From Algibacter_G agarivorans (GTDB taxonomy: Bacteria; Bacteroidota; Bacteroidia; Flavobacteriales; Flavobacteriaceae): 64,000 nt of DNA. Under the pieces are notes generated by a model that saw only the letters and a list, made by a program, of their open reading frames with translations, had not been told where the DNA came from and searched no databases. Position numbers and translations under genes: made by a program. The stretch is from positions 53,025 to 117,024 of the forward strand of contig NZ_BAABJJ010000013.1 in NCBI RefSeq assembly GCF_039543245.1. The letters are read 5' to 3'. This document shows, one piece after another, positions 24,880 to 33,418 of the stretch (the first letter of the stretch is position 1; the number at the start of each line of letters is the position of its first letter).

Positions 24880-25596
24880 ATGAATTGGTTTCAGAAATTT
24901 AGTGGCGTAATTTTAGCAGAAAGAGCGCAGAATAAAATTCTTGTTCTCTTTATGTTTTTCATTGTAATCCTAACAGCAATCTTAACCTATCAAAGTAGTT
25001 CATCATTTATCCGTTTTTTAGGAAGTATAAACCCCTTGTTTGTAATTATTTTGAGTGTTGTACTGGTTTTTTTGATATTGAACTTCTTGCGTTTTAAAGG
25101 TTGGTTCACCATTTATAAAAAGAATAATCTAAAAAAGTCTTTAAAATATATTTGGTTGGTAGTGCTCTTTACCTCCATAGCAATTTATATCGATTTGAAG
25201 GTTCCGTTTCCAAAGGACACACATATTTTGTTTCCCGAATCCTTATTATTTTATCCAGTTATTGCATTTTTTATAGAGATTGTTTTTCATGTTTTACCCC
25301 TTGCTTTCCTACTGGTTTTATCAACTTCCATTTTTAAGAATATAGCATTCCAAAAACACTTATGGATTTCAATTGTTATAGTGGCATTATTGGAACCAAG
25401 TTATCAAACCATCAATATGGCTTCTTCACCTACATGGGCTGTCGGTATAATTTTCATCAATTTGTTTTTATTCAATCTCACACAATTAATTGTTTTTAAA
25501 ACATATGATTTTATAACCATGTACTTTTTTAGGCTACTTTATTACATGATTTGGCACGTGATATGGGGTTATTTTCGTTTAGATTTCCTTTTCTAA
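24880..25596 (+). CDS. Polytopic membrane protein of unknown function
   Basis: 238 residues with about seven membrane helices. The layout resembles CPBP/Abi-type membrane proteins, but I cannot see the EExxR and HxxxN metal motifs. It ends the operon; a new box comes 26 bp after its stop. Confidence 0.6.
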   Translation: MNWFQKFSGVILAERAQNKILVLFMFFIVILTAILTYQSSSSFIRFLGSINPLFVIILSVVLVFLILNFLRFKGWFTIYKKNNLKKSLKYIWLVVLFTSIAIYIDLKVPFPKDTHILFPESLLFYPVIAFFIEIVFHVLPLAFLLVLSTSIFKNIAFQKHLWISIVIVALLEPSYQTINMASSPTWAVGIIFINLFLFNLTQLIVFKTYDFITMYFFRLLYYMIWHVIWGYFRLDFLF

Positions 25597-25622
25597 ACAA
25601 ATAGATATTATTTTTCAAACAT

Positions 25623-25665
25623 TGACAATTATCATTGTGTAAATAACACGATTAGAGTACTTTAA
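25623..25665 (+). promoter_or_regulatory. Crp/Fnr-type box and promoter of the dodecin gene
   Basis: TGACAATTATCA at 25623-25634, a 23-bp gap, then TACTTTAA at 25658-25665. The start codon is at 25696. Confidence 0.75.
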
Positions 25666-25695
25666 AACAATTATTAATCTTTAAATCAAAAAATC

Positions 25696-25902
25696 ATGTC
25701 TGTATTAAAAGTTATTGAAGTACTAGGGAACTCTACCGTAAGTTTTGAAGACGCCGTTTCTAATGTAATAAAAGAAGCATCAAAATCGGTTAAAAACATT
25801 AAATCTGTATATGTTAAAGATATGCAAGTAACAGTTGAAAACAACAAGATTAAAGAATACCGGGTAAACACAAAAATCAGTTTTGGTATTATGGATATCT
25901 AA
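25696..25902 (+). CDS. Dodecin
   Basis: 68 residues, the family length. The order beta1 (LKVIEVLGNSTVSF), helix (EDAVSNVIKEASKSVKNIK) and two more strands (VYVKDMQVTVENNKIKEYRV, then TKISFGI) is that of dodecins, which form hollow 12-mers that store and protect flavin. In a light/redox regulon this is a fitting target: it would sequester flavin (or coenzyme A) when electron flow stops. Single-gene unit with its own box and terminator. Confidence 0.92.
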   Translation: MSVLKVIEVLGNSTVSFEDAVSNVIKEASKSVKNIKSVYVKDMQVTVENNKIKEYRVNTKISFGIMDI

Positions 25903-25918
25903 AATTAGGGCATTCTAT

Positions 25919-25939
25919 AGGCGTTTATAAAATGCCTTT
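25919..25939 (+). terminator. Rho-independent terminator after dodecin
   Basis: AGGCGTTT (25919-25926) pairs with AAATGCCT (25930-25937) with one G-U pair and a 3-nt loop; T residues follow. Confidence 0.65.
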
Positions 25940-25994
25940 AATTGCATGACAAAAAATTATTTTGAAAAGTAAACAACCTTCAGTTTTAGAAATA

Positions 25995-26035
25995 GCAAAG
26001 ACCTCACGGGTTTCAATAACTCATGAGGTCTTTGC
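25995..26035. repeat. Inverted repeat of 12 bp
   Basis: GCAAAGACCTCA (25995-26006) and TGAGGTCTTTGC (26024-26035) are perfect inverted copies around 17 nt. No T run follows on the plus strand, so a classical terminator is not certain; it may act for both strands or be structural. Confidence 0.6.
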
Positions 26036-26108
26036 AACTAATACAATTAAAGCTTTTATTGAATCAATTAGGCTAGGTTTTTATTTTTACTACCTAAAAT
26101 TTTAAAAT

Positions 26109-26564
26109 ATGAAACGCATAACAAGTTACATTTTAATACTTCTAATTGCTTTTCAAGTTATTAGTGCTGTGCCAGCTGGCTGGGCCCTAATTAGCGATCC
26201 GTCTGGCGAAACGTTAGGTTTACCAATCATATTACTAAACCAAGCGCCTTTCGATAATTTTCTGATTCCTGGTCTTTTCTTATTTTTTATCCTTGGTTTA
26301 ATACCCTTATTAATTCTTTACGGGTTAATAACAAAAAAAGAACTCAAATTCTTTCAAAAAATTAATATTTATAAGAATCATCATTGGTCGTGGACATTTT
26401 CGTACTACTTCGGATTGGTACTTATAGTATGGATAAATATGCAGTTATATTTTAGAATTGGATTTGATATACTCCATTTAATATACTCTATGCTTGGCAT
26501 ATGTATTGTTTTTACCAGTCATTTACCTGCTACAAAAGCATATTACAGAACCAATAAGGATTAA
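26109..26564 (+). CDS. Small polytopic membrane protein
   Basis: 151 residues with four predicted helices (about 5-25, 52-75, 92-112 and 120-140). The first may be a signal anchor. No family recognised and no box in front of it. It converges with the bactofilin-like gene, with only 11 bp between the two stops. Confidence 0.65.
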   Translation: MKRITSYILILLIAFQVISAVPAGWALISDPSGETLGLPIILLNQAPFDNFLIPGLFLFFILGLIPLLILYGLITKKELKFFQKINIYKNHHWSWTFSYYFGLVLIVWINMQLYFRIGFDILHLIYSMLGICIVFTSHLPATKAYYRTNKD

Positions 26565-26575
26565 ATATCTACTTA

Positions 26576-27760
26576 TCAAGATTCAGTTAACTTCACGACA
26601 CTTCTGTTGTTTTTTAAAGACAGTATAATTAAACCGTAAGCTATAGCAATTATTATTAAAGAAATTAGTGCTCCTAAAAAAGGGATAAACGTTATAAATC
26701 TTAATACTATTGCTATGCCAAGAGCAACAAAACTTAACATCCAGATTCCCCAAGAATTTTGATTCTTATTATTGAGATAGTGGGCAATAAGTAAGGCAAC
26801 GACTAAGTGTCCTACTAAAATACTAAATAAATAAAAAGCCCCCAATAACAAACCAATAGGAATGCCTATGAGGATTACAAAACAAATTAAGATAAGTAAC
26901 GGTAATCCAAAAAGATATATTAAGCCATAGCCTAAATTTTTAATCATATTGCTTTCTAGTGATACTATGGTTTTAGACAAAAATTTCCTGAAGAAAATAT
27001 TAAGAATCAAAATAATAAGAAATGCAGACAATATATAAAATATCCAAACACCAATGGCTGCAATCCCAAAGAATTCCCAAGGAAAGTCGTGTTCCTCTCT
27101 AGCCAAATCTTGGTTAAAATTTGCTGAAGTATTTACCAACGAATTTTTAAAATCTACCGCTCCAGATGTACTCCAATATTCAACATCATCAAAAAACTTA
27201 GCATTATCACCAATGGTAATATCTTCTGCAACCATTTTAGTGGGTCCGGTAATCTCTCCATTTATTTTTAAGTCTTCTGCGCGGAATTCAGCGCCTTGGG
27301 CAATTTTGCCATTAATTTTAAGGTCGCCACCAGAAGCTTTTACAAACCCCATGATAGTACCATCTACGATGATAGTGCCTGAAAAGGAAATAAGGTTTCC
27401 ATGGATTATGGCGTCTTCAGTAATATGTACCTCACCTCCAAATATAATAACATCGTCTCCTACCGTAGTGTCAATAATTAAGTTCCCTCCTGCAGCGCGA
27501 ATATCATCATGCACGTACCCTTTTACTGTAATATCGCCACCTGCAACAATTAAATCTTGGCTTATGGTGTCTTTAACAACTATAGTGCCTCCTGCAATTA
27601 CAGCATCGCCATGTATTGGAGCTTTAATATTTATTTGATCGCCTGCAAGATAAATGTCGTCGTTTTGTTTTTCTAAAATGGTTACATCTTTATCTGTATC
27701 AGATTGGCAATGGGCTATAAATGAAACTAAAAACAAAAATACATATAGTAAAGTTTTCAT
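26576..27760 (-). CDS. Bactofilin-like envelope protein with C-terminal membrane domain
   Basis: 394 residues. Signal peptide (VFLFLVSFIAHCQ), then about 170 residues of a beta-helix built from short repeats (GDAVIAGGTIVVKD, GDDVIIFGGEVHI, INGKIAQGAEF), as in polymer-forming bactofilins, but exported. From about residue 230 four to five membrane helices follow. It is probably a periplasmic beta-helix anchored in the inner membrane; homologs are often just called polymer-forming cytoskeletal proteins. A box controls it. Confidence 0.78.
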   Translation of the reverse strand: MKTLLYVFLFLVSFIAHCQSDTDKDVTILEKQNDDIYLAGDQINIKAPIHGDAVIAGGTIVVKDTISQDLIVAGGDITVKGYVHDDIRAAGGNLIIDTTVGDDVIIFGGEVHITEDAIIHGNLISFSGTIIVDGTIMGFVKASGGDLKINGKIAQGAEFRAEDLKINGEITGPTKMVAEDITIGDNAKFFDDVEYWSTSGAVDFKNSLVNTSANFNQDLAREEHDFPWEFFGIAAIGVWIFYILSAFLIILILNIFFRKFLSKTIVSLESNMIKNLGYGLIYLFGLPLLILICFVILIGIPIGLLLGAFYLFSILVGHLVVALLIAHYLNNKNQNSWGIWMLSFVALGIAIVLRFITFIPFLGALISLIIIAIAYGLIILSLKNNRSVVKLTES

Positions 27761-27785
27761 AATAAATGGATTTTGACTTATGACC

Positions 27786-27828
27786 CCAAAGTACTATAAA
27801 CCAATATCTTGTAAAATGATATTGATCA
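27786..27828 (-). promoter_or_regulatory. Crp/Fnr-type box and promoter of the bactofilin-like gene
   Basis: TGATATTGATCA at 27817-27828 (read leftward TGATCAATATCA). After 23 bp comes TACTTTGG (27793-27786); the start codon is at 27760. Confidence 0.75.
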
Positions 27829-27982
27829 TTTATTTTTTTTTAAGCAAGCTATATATAAGTCTCTGTAAAAATCAAAAAAACCTCTGGGCAAGCCTCATGG
27901 AATGAATCTGAAAAACATCTTTTTATTCGGTTTCTTTCAAGAAGTTTATCATCTATTTGTTCATTTCATTACCACTAAAAAA

Positions 27983-28621
27983 CTAATTGATTTTATTAAT
28001 AATGCCCTCGTTTTCCAATGACTTTATAATTGCTTTTACATAATCATTAACCGTTGTATTAATTGAAGAAGGGTCTACAACACTATAAGACGCCACCCAT
28101 ACTAAGGATTTATCATTATTCTCTTTTAAGTTATACAGGGAAGATTCTATATTATAAATCTTATATTTATTATAATACCCCCTATCAAAATAGACATCTT
28201 GATATAAATAGTAATAACGTCCAAAACGACGCCAATAATAATCTGTTATATACCAATCTCCAGTGTAAGTTGTTTTTTCATCAACACCTTTTACTGCTGA
28301 AATTAAAATAGCATCAAAACCATTGTTAGATATTTTTTCTACTTCTTTTTCAATATCTTCCTCGGTTTGTTTCAAACTGGTAAAAGTAGGTGCGAACACA
28401 TCATAACTCTCTACAGCATCAATACCCCTTATTTTTAGTTCTGTTTTTAATTGTGATTCAAACTTTTTTCTTGCGGTTAAATTCTCGGTTACCCCTACTA
28501 TCAACACTTTTTTAGGTTTATAATTATTGTATTCTTGACTCCTCCAACTATCAACCATTCTTGCAGAGGAGCAGTTTGATAATACTAAGATTATACCAAA
28601 AGCATAAATTACTTTTTTCAT
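27983..28621 (-). CDS. DUF4136-like lipoprotein
   Basis: 212 residues from the ATG at 28621; a TTG nine bases earlier is a worse start. The signal sequence ends in a lipobox (VLSNC). The body contains a Rossmann-like start (KVLIVGVTENLTARKKFE) and a tyrosine-rich segment (about 120-150: WYITDYYWRRFGRYYYLYQD), in a pattern like small outer-membrane lipoproteins of the DUF4136 kind. Function unknown. It is divergent from MscS and shares its box. Confidence 0.65.
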   Translation of the reverse strand: MKKVIYAFGIILVLSNCSSARMVDSWRSQEYNNYKPKKVLIVGVTENLTARKKFESQLKTELKIRGIDAVESYDVFAPTFTSLKQTEEDIEKEVEKISNNGFDAILISAVKGVDEKTTYTGDWYITDYYWRRFGRYYYLYQDVYFDRGYYNKYKIYNIESSLYNLKENNDKSLVWVASYSVVDPSSINTTVNDYVKAIIKSLENEGIINKIN

Positions 28622-28643
28622 GACTTCCAATTTTTATTATAAA

Positions 28644-28717
28644 TAAAAGAACAATTAAATCATTAAGCTTGAAATGATATTCATCATTTTTAGTGTAAAA
28701 CCCAACAGTTAACTTTA
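28644..28717. promoter_or_regulatory. Divergent Crp/Fnr-type promoter: lipoprotein and MscS
   Basis: Box TGATATTCATCA at 28675-28686. Rightward, 23 bp on, TAACTTTA (28710-28717), only 6 bp before the MscS start codon. Leftward, 23 bp on, TTCTTTTA (28651-28644), a weak -7 before the lipoprotein start at 28621. Confidence 0.72.
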
Positions 28718-28723
28718 TGATAT

Positions 28724-29623
28724 ATGAAATGGATTGAATTTATTCAAGAATGGATTACCCAAAATCCGACACTCTATAGTATTTTTAAGTATGCTATATT
28801 AGTTGGTTTTGTTCTTTTTTTAATTCAACTTATAAGACGGTTTTTAAAAAAACAAGTTACAGATACTTCAGCACGCTACAAATCACAAAAAGGTATAGAA
28901 ATTATAGGCTACATTATTTTGATTATTTTATCCTTTTCCTATTTCACGGGTAGCATCAAAGATTTTACGTTAATTATTGGCCTATTTACCGCGGGCATTG
29001 CTTTTACGCTTCAAGAACTTTTTTTAAGCATTGCTGGCTCTCTATATATTTTTATTGTGAAAGTATATAAACCAAGCGATAGAATTGAAATTAACGGTAT
29101 TAAAGGCGATGTTATAGATGTAGATAGTATATACACAACCATGATGGAAATTGGTCAGTGGGTTGAAAGCGATAATTACACAGGGCGTATTATAAAACTA
29201 AGTAATGCCTTTGTATTTAAAGGTCCCATTTATAACTACTCGCAAGACTTTCCTTTTATTTGGGATGCATTAAATTTACCAATTAGGTATGGGTCTGATA
29301 TGGAGTTGGCAAAATCCATAGTTATTAAAATTGCTTCAGAAATACTTTCCGAATACACATCCAATTCAAAAACACAATGGAAAGGTGTCGTTAATAAGTA
29401 TTATATTGAAGATGCCGTTGTGGAACCTAGTTTGGCTATTACACTAACTGATAATTGGATTCAATTTAACCTAAGATATATTGTGGATTATAAAAAGAGG
29501 CGTAGTACTAGGCATCTATTACATGATAGAATTCACGAGGAAGTTAAAAAAACGAATGGCAAAGTTATTTTGGCTTCAACAACTTTAGAGTTGATAAAGA
29601 TACCTGAAGTAAAGGTTATATAA
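28724..29623 (+). CDS. MscS-family mechanosensitive channel
   Basis: 299 residues, three membrane helices near the N-terminus (about 18-37, 60-80 and 85-120). The pore helix GLFTAGIAFTLQELFLSIAG is followed by the beta-domain (YKPSDRIEINGIKGDVIDVD) and the C-terminal cage. It releases solutes on membrane tension. The predicted transcript starts almost at the ATG, so it should be leaderless or nearly so. Confidence 0.9.
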   Translation: MKWIEFIQEWITQNPTLYSIFKYAILVGFVLFLIQLIRRFLKKQVTDTSARYKSQKGIEIIGYIILIILSFSYFTGSIKDFTLIIGLFTAGIAFTLQELFLSIAGSLYIFIVKVYKPSDRIEINGIKGDVIDVDSIYTTMMEIGQWVESDNYTGRIIKLSNAFVFKGPIYNYSQDFPFIWDALNLPIRYGSDMELAKSIVIKIASEILSEYTSNSKTQWKGVVNKYYIEDAVVEPSLAITLTDNWIQFNLRYIVDYKKRRSTRHLLHDRIHEEVKKTNGKVILASTTLELIKIPEVKVI

Positions 29624-29676
29624 TAAAACAAAACCGAACAAAAGCAACTTAAGTTACATATAAACAGCATTTTACC

Positions 29677-29719
29677 TGACCAATATCATTGTAGTAATTT
29701 TTGCATAGAGTTATTTTTA
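29677..29719 (+). promoter_or_regulatory. Crp/Fnr-type box and promoter of the DUF6799 gene
   Basis: TGACCAATATCA at 29677-29688, a 23-bp gap, then TATTTTTA at 29712-29719. The start codon is at 29747. The same 12-mer as at the 4.6-kb stress-protein promoter. Confidence 0.75.
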
Positions 29720-29746
29720 ACTTATTAATTTTAAAATTTCATTACA

Positions 29747-30400
29747 ATGAAAAAAATATTTTTTTTAAGTGTAATTATAGTATTAGTAACTAGTACACTT
29801 ACCGCACAAGACAAAGTACAGGATCGAGACCGAGATAGAATTATGTTGGTGGATGGCGATGTTTTACAAATTAGAGATCGTGATCAAATTAGGTTAAAAG
29901 ATAAAATCACTTTAAACGATGGTACTATTGTAAATCCAAACGGCACCTACCAAACTAAAGACCAAGTTAAATTACGCTTAAAACCTGGCGAATGTTTAGA
30001 CAATGATGGTGTAAAATACCGTAACGAATACCAGTACCGCTATAAAGTGCAACAAGAAAACAAAGGCTTAGATCAAGCCCAAATTCAAGAAAGAAATCAA
30101 AACAGATATCAAATAATGATGATTGATGGAGAAGCTTATCAAATTAGAAATCAGTTTCAAAATCAAATACGCGAGCAAATTAAATTGGATAACGGAACTG
30201 TTGTAAATCCAGATGGAAGCTATCAAACTAAAGCCCGTGCTCAGTTACGCTTAAAAGATGGAGAATGTTTGAATATGGATGGGAAAATGTTTAAAAACAC
30301 CTATCAGTACAGAAAAATGAATGTAAACAAACCTTTAATGAATAAAAAGGTTCAAAAAAGGGTTGTAAAAAAAACAAGCAAAAAAAAAGGGGCTAGTTAA
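29747..30400 (+). CDS. Secreted two-repeat DUF6799 protein
   Basis: 217 residues with a signal peptide (FLSVIIVLVTSTLTAQ). Two copies of a roughly 75-residue DUF6799-like unit follow (about 25-95 and 110-185): DGDVLQIRDRDQI...DGTIVNPNGTYQTKD...KPGECLDNDG, and DGEAYQIRNQ...DGTVVNPDGSYQTKA...KDGECLNMDG. The C-terminus is very basic (about 190-217). Function unknown; predicted periplasmic or surface protein. Confidence 0.72.
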   Translation: MKKIFFLSVIIVLVTSTLTAQDKVQDRDRDRIMLVDGDVLQIRDRDQIRLKDKITLNDGTIVNPNGTYQTKDQVKLRLKPGECLDNDGVKYRNEYQYRYKVQQENKGLDQAQIQERNQNRYQIMMIDGEAYQIRNQFQNQIREQIKLDNGTVVNPDGSYQTKARAQLRLKDGECLNMDGKMFKNTYQYRKMNVNKPLMNKKVQKRVVKKTSKKKGAS

Positions 30401-30408
30401 TAAAAACT

Positions 30409-30444
30409 AAAAGGGGATTTGTGTATAACAACAAATCCCTTTTT
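30409..30444 (+). terminator. Rho-independent terminator after the DUF6799 gene
   Basis: AAAAGGGGATTTGT (30409-30422) pairs with ACAAATCCCTTTTT (30431-30444), 14 bp with one G-U pair, 8-nt loop and a T run. A GTG at 30421 inside it is therefore not a likely start of the next gene. Confidence 0.85.
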
Positions 30445-30465
30445 ACAAATTTCAAAACATTTTCC

Positions 30466-31359
30466 ATGAAACCTCATGCAATTAAACTTTTTGGCTTTAT
30501 ATTATTTTTCATATTAAATAATAGTGTATTTGGGCAAGACAATTCTGAAACAAATCTTCAAATTAAGGATAAGGTCCCATCTTACTTTTCATTAAGCCTA
30601 GGTTTTATTAATGATGCTGTTTTTTTAGGCAGGAAAGATTCCATTAGCGCCCCATATTTATATCCATCTATTTCCTATTACAACAAATCTGGATTTTATG
30701 CCACAGGCTCTTTTTCATACCTCACTAAATCAAACGAAAGTAGAATTGATTTGTTTTTAGGTACTGTTGGCTACGATTTTGCAATAAAAAAGTTTGATGG
30801 AGATATCTCTTTTACAAAATACTTTTTTAATAGTGATAGTTATAATGTTATTGCTGAAGTTGAAGCAGATATTACCGCTATGTTTAGTTATGATTTTAAC
30901 ATTATAAACTTAGCAGCATCTGCTACTACCTTTTTTAATACTAACGGTAAGGTTGACATCATTTTGTCATCGGAAATAAGTCATGATTTTATTACCAAAA
31001 ATCAAAAAATTCAAATATCCCCAACTATAGGTGTTTTCTTTGGCTCACAAAATTTTTACGAAGAATATTATATAAATACTCGCCTTGGAAGTCGAAAAGG
31101 TTCGGGATCTGGTCATGGAACTGGAGGAACAACCATAACAGAAACAACAGTGGTACTAAATGAAAGTGAAAAATTTGACCTTATGGCGTTTGAGTTCAGT
31201 TTACCCATTTGGTACATACACAAACCCTTTGCTATAACATTTTTACCAGTTTGGGCAATCCCCAAAACCCCCGCTACTTTAACCGCAGAAGACGTTATTT
31301 ATGAAGAAGATTTAGAAAATTCATTCTATTGGCTCATTGGTGCTAGTTATACATTTTAA
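30466..31359 (+). CDS. Secreted outer-membrane-like protein of unknown function
   Basis: 297 residues from the ATG at 30466, because a longer frame would begin inside the terminator. Signal peptide (LFGFILFFILNNSVFGQ). The rest is strand-rich with alternating aromatic residues (for example GSFSYLTKSNESRIDLFLGTVGYDF), as in small outer-membrane beta-barrels. No box is seen close upstream; it may be read through from the DUF6799 gene. Family not recognised. Confidence 0.62.
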   Translation: MKPHAIKLFGFILFFILNNSVFGQDNSETNLQIKDKVPSYFSLSLGFINDAVFLGRKDSISAPYLYPSISYYNKSGFYATGSFSYLTKSNESRIDLFLGTVGYDFAIKKFDGDISFTKYFFNSDSYNVIAEVEADITAMFSYDFNIINLAASATTFFNTNGKVDIILSSEISHDFITKNQKIQISPTIGVFFGSQNFYEEYYINTRLGSRKGSGSGHGTGGTTITETTVVLNESEKFDLMAFEFSLPIWYIHKPFAITFLPVWAIPKTPATLTAEDVIYEEDLENSFYWLIGASYTF

Positions 31360-31444
31360 AATAGTGGGGCTTGTTCGTATTTAGATTTTATGCTATAACG
31401 AGTTTTCTAGGGGTTTTTATTTTAATATAAATTGACTTTGAACC

Positions 31445-31487
31445 TGACATTGCTCATTTTTTTTATGCCCAACTCGTTGTATTTTTA
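31445..31487 (+). promoter_or_regulatory. Degenerate Crp/Fnr-type box and promoter of the phospholipid-synthesis gene
   Basis: TGACATTGCTCA at 31445-31456 deviates at one conserved base (CTCA for ATCA), but TATTTTTA (31480-31487) lies exactly 23 bp on. The start codon is at 31506. Confidence 0.55.
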
Positions 31488-31505
31488 TTGAAATTGAAAT
31501 GAGGC

Positions 31506-32093
31506 ATGCTAACATTTAAAAACTTCAATATAGCCGATTGGTTTTCATTTTATAGAATAATTGCTGCACCTTTTTTATTGGCCTTGATTTGGTTCGATTT
31601 GCAATTGGTTTTCACATGGCTTCTTTTAATAAGTTATTCTACTGATGCTATCGATGGTTTTTTAGCTAGAAAGCTAAAAATAACAAGTCCAAGAGGCTCA
31701 CAACTAGATTCGTTTGGAGACCAAGTAACCCTAATAATTGGGTTAATAGGGCTTTTTTATTTTGAACCTAATTTTATCAAAACAAACATCGTTTTAATAC
31801 TGATAGCATTTATACCTTATATTTTACAAATGATTATTGCTTATTTTAAATATGGCAAATCAACAGCATTTCACACCTATTTAGCAAAACTTTCGGCAAT
31901 GCTTCAAAGTCTGTTTATACTATGGTCATTATTCTTTAACCCAGAATACACCCTGTTTTATATCATGATCATCATAGGTTTATTAGAAACTTTTGAAGAA
32001 ATTACCCTCATTTTTATGTACGATAATTGGGCTTCGGACGTAAAAGGTATTTATTGGGCATTACGTGACAAACGACGGTTAAAAAAGAAATAA
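31506..32093 (+). CDS. CDP-alcohol phosphatidyltransferase
   Basis: 195 residues, six membrane helices. The family motif is present as DAIDGFLARKLKITSPRGSQ followed by LDSFGDQ, that is D-x2-D-G-x2-A-R-x8-G-x3-D-x3-D. It makes a phospholipid from a CDP-diacylglycerol-type donor and an alcohol such as glycerol phosphate (PgsA-like) or inositol; the acceptor cannot be told. It is followed after 21 bp by a metallophosphoesterase gene, probably in one operon. Confidence 0.86.
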   Translation: MLTFKNFNIADWFSFYRIIAAPFLLALIWFDLQLVFTWLLLISYSTDAIDGFLARKLKITSPRGSQLDSFGDQVTLIIGLIGLFYFEPNFIKTNIVLILIAFIPYILQMIIAYFKYGKSTAFHTYLAKLSAMLQSLFILWSLFFNPEYTLFYIMIIIGLLETFEEITLIFMYDNWASDVKGIYWALRDKRRLKKK

Positions 32094-32114
32094 TATTAAT
32101 ACGGTAATTCAAAT

Positions 32115-33341
32115 ATGCGCAGCTATTCGTTATTTACTATTTTGCTTTTATGCTTAGCGATATTACTAGTAGATATCATATCATTTTATTGGTTGCAATC
32201 CGTAACCGCTTTACTACCCTCAGCTTTTTTAAAAACATTAATAAACATACTGTTTTGGGTCTTTACAATGGGTTTAACAACCGCCATTATAGTGCTTAAA
32301 ATCACTTTAGACAATATTAGTCCTAGACGTAAAAGTTTAATCGTTTCTTCGTTATACGGCCTTACGGTTTCTTCATTTATTCCTAAAATATTATTTATTG
32401 TTATTATTTCAATTCTCTTTTTTACTAACTATATGTTTTCTGAAATGGAGTCCATTATAATCATACCTTTAATTGGGCTGTTTTCTGGCTTTTTACCTTT
32501 TTTTATTATTATGTATGCCATTTTTAATGCGGTATATAATTTCAAAATTTATCATCCTAAAATACAATTTCAAAATTTGCCTAAAGCATTTGATGGGTTA
32601 AAAATTGTTCAAATATCCGATTTGCATTTAGGTGGATTTAATTACAGATTTCATGTACTAGAAAAAGCGATAAAAAGTATTAATAGCTTACAACCAGATG
32701 TTATATTTTTTACTGGTGATTTGGTAAACAATTATGCATGGGAGCTTATAGGTTGGAAAAAAGTATTTAAAAAACTAGTAGCAAAAAAAGGAAAATATGC
32801 TGTTTTGGGAAACCACGATTATGGCGATTATAGCGAATGGGACAGCATAGAGGCTAAACAAGAAAACTTTAATGCCATTAAACAATTTTATAAAGACATC
32901 GATTTTAAATTGTTGTTAAATGAATCTCAAATTATTGATGTTAATAATGAAAGAATAGCCATTATTGGTGTTGAAAATTGGGGAAATCCACCTTTTAAAC
33001 AATATGGGGATTTGAATACTGCCTTAAAAAACGCATCGCATATGCCCTTTAAAATTTTACTGTCTCATGACCCAACACATTGGAATGAAGAAATAATTGA
33101 AAAAACCGATATAGCCCTAACACTTTCAGGTCATACACATGGTATGCAAGCTGCCATTAATTTAAAAGGCAATACTTGGAGCCCTATAAAATATAAATAT
33201 CAACATTGGGCCGGTATGTACAAACATAAAAATCAATATTTATATGTAAATAGGGGTCTGGGCTGGATAGGTTTTCCTGGAAGGCTAGGCATGCGACCTG
33301 AGATAACACTTATTGAATTGAGTTGTAAAAAACACCATTAG
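32115..33341 (+). CDS. Membrane-anchored metallophosphoesterase
   Basis: 408 residues. Four N-terminal helices (about 5-27, 38-60, 78-102 and 115-140) are followed by a calcineurin-like phosphoesterase: ISDLHLGG, FTGDLVNN, LGNHDYGD, LSHDPTHW and LSGHTHGMQ give the two-metal site. This is the YaeI/LpxH-like branch, acting on phospholipid or pyrophosphate groups at the membrane. Its pairing with a phospholipid synthase supports a membrane-lipid job. Confidence 0.88.
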   Translation: MRSYSLFTILLLCLAILLVDIISFYWLQSVTALLPSAFLKTLINILFWVFTMGLTTAIIVLKITLDNISPRRKSLIVSSLYGLTVSSFIPKILFIVIISILFFTNYMFSEMESIIIIPLIGLFSGFLPFFIIMYAIFNAVYNFKIYHPKIQFQNLPKAFDGLKIVQISDLHLGGFNYRFHVLEKAIKSINSLQPDVIFFTGDLVNNYAWELIGWKKVFKKLVAKKGKYAVLGNHDYGDYSEWDSIEAKQENFNAIKQFYKDIDFKLLLNESQIIDVNNERIAIIGVENWGNPPFKQYGDLNTALKNASHMPFKILLSHDPTHWNEEIIEKTDIALTLSGHTHGMQAAINLKGNTWSPIKYKYQHWAGMYKHKNQYLYVNRGLGWIGFPGRLGMRPEITLIELSCKKHH

Positions 33342-33352
33342 AAATTTCAGAC

Positions 33353-33395
33353 TGATTTATATCATTGGCTAAAAAACATATATAAAATATATTGT
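33353..33395 (+). promoter_or_regulatory. Crp/Fnr-type box and promoter of the flavodoxin-like/PNPOx operon
   Basis: TGATTTATATCA at 33353-33364, a 23-bp gap, then TATATTGT at 33388-33395. The box is 11 bp after the stop of the phosphoesterase gene; the start codon is at 33419. Confidence 0.75.
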
Positions 33396-33418
33396 TGTTT
33401 AAACCTATCGTTTAAGTC

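Noticed and set aside
25995..26035. The 12-bp inverted repeat as the end of an insertion sequence
   Set aside because: No partner repeat, target duplication or transposase was seen nearby.
26576..27760. A 194-codon plus-strand frame at 27054-27638
   Set aside because: It lies opposite the bactofilin-like gene, which has a signal peptide, repeats, membrane helices and a promoter; the opposite frame has none of these.
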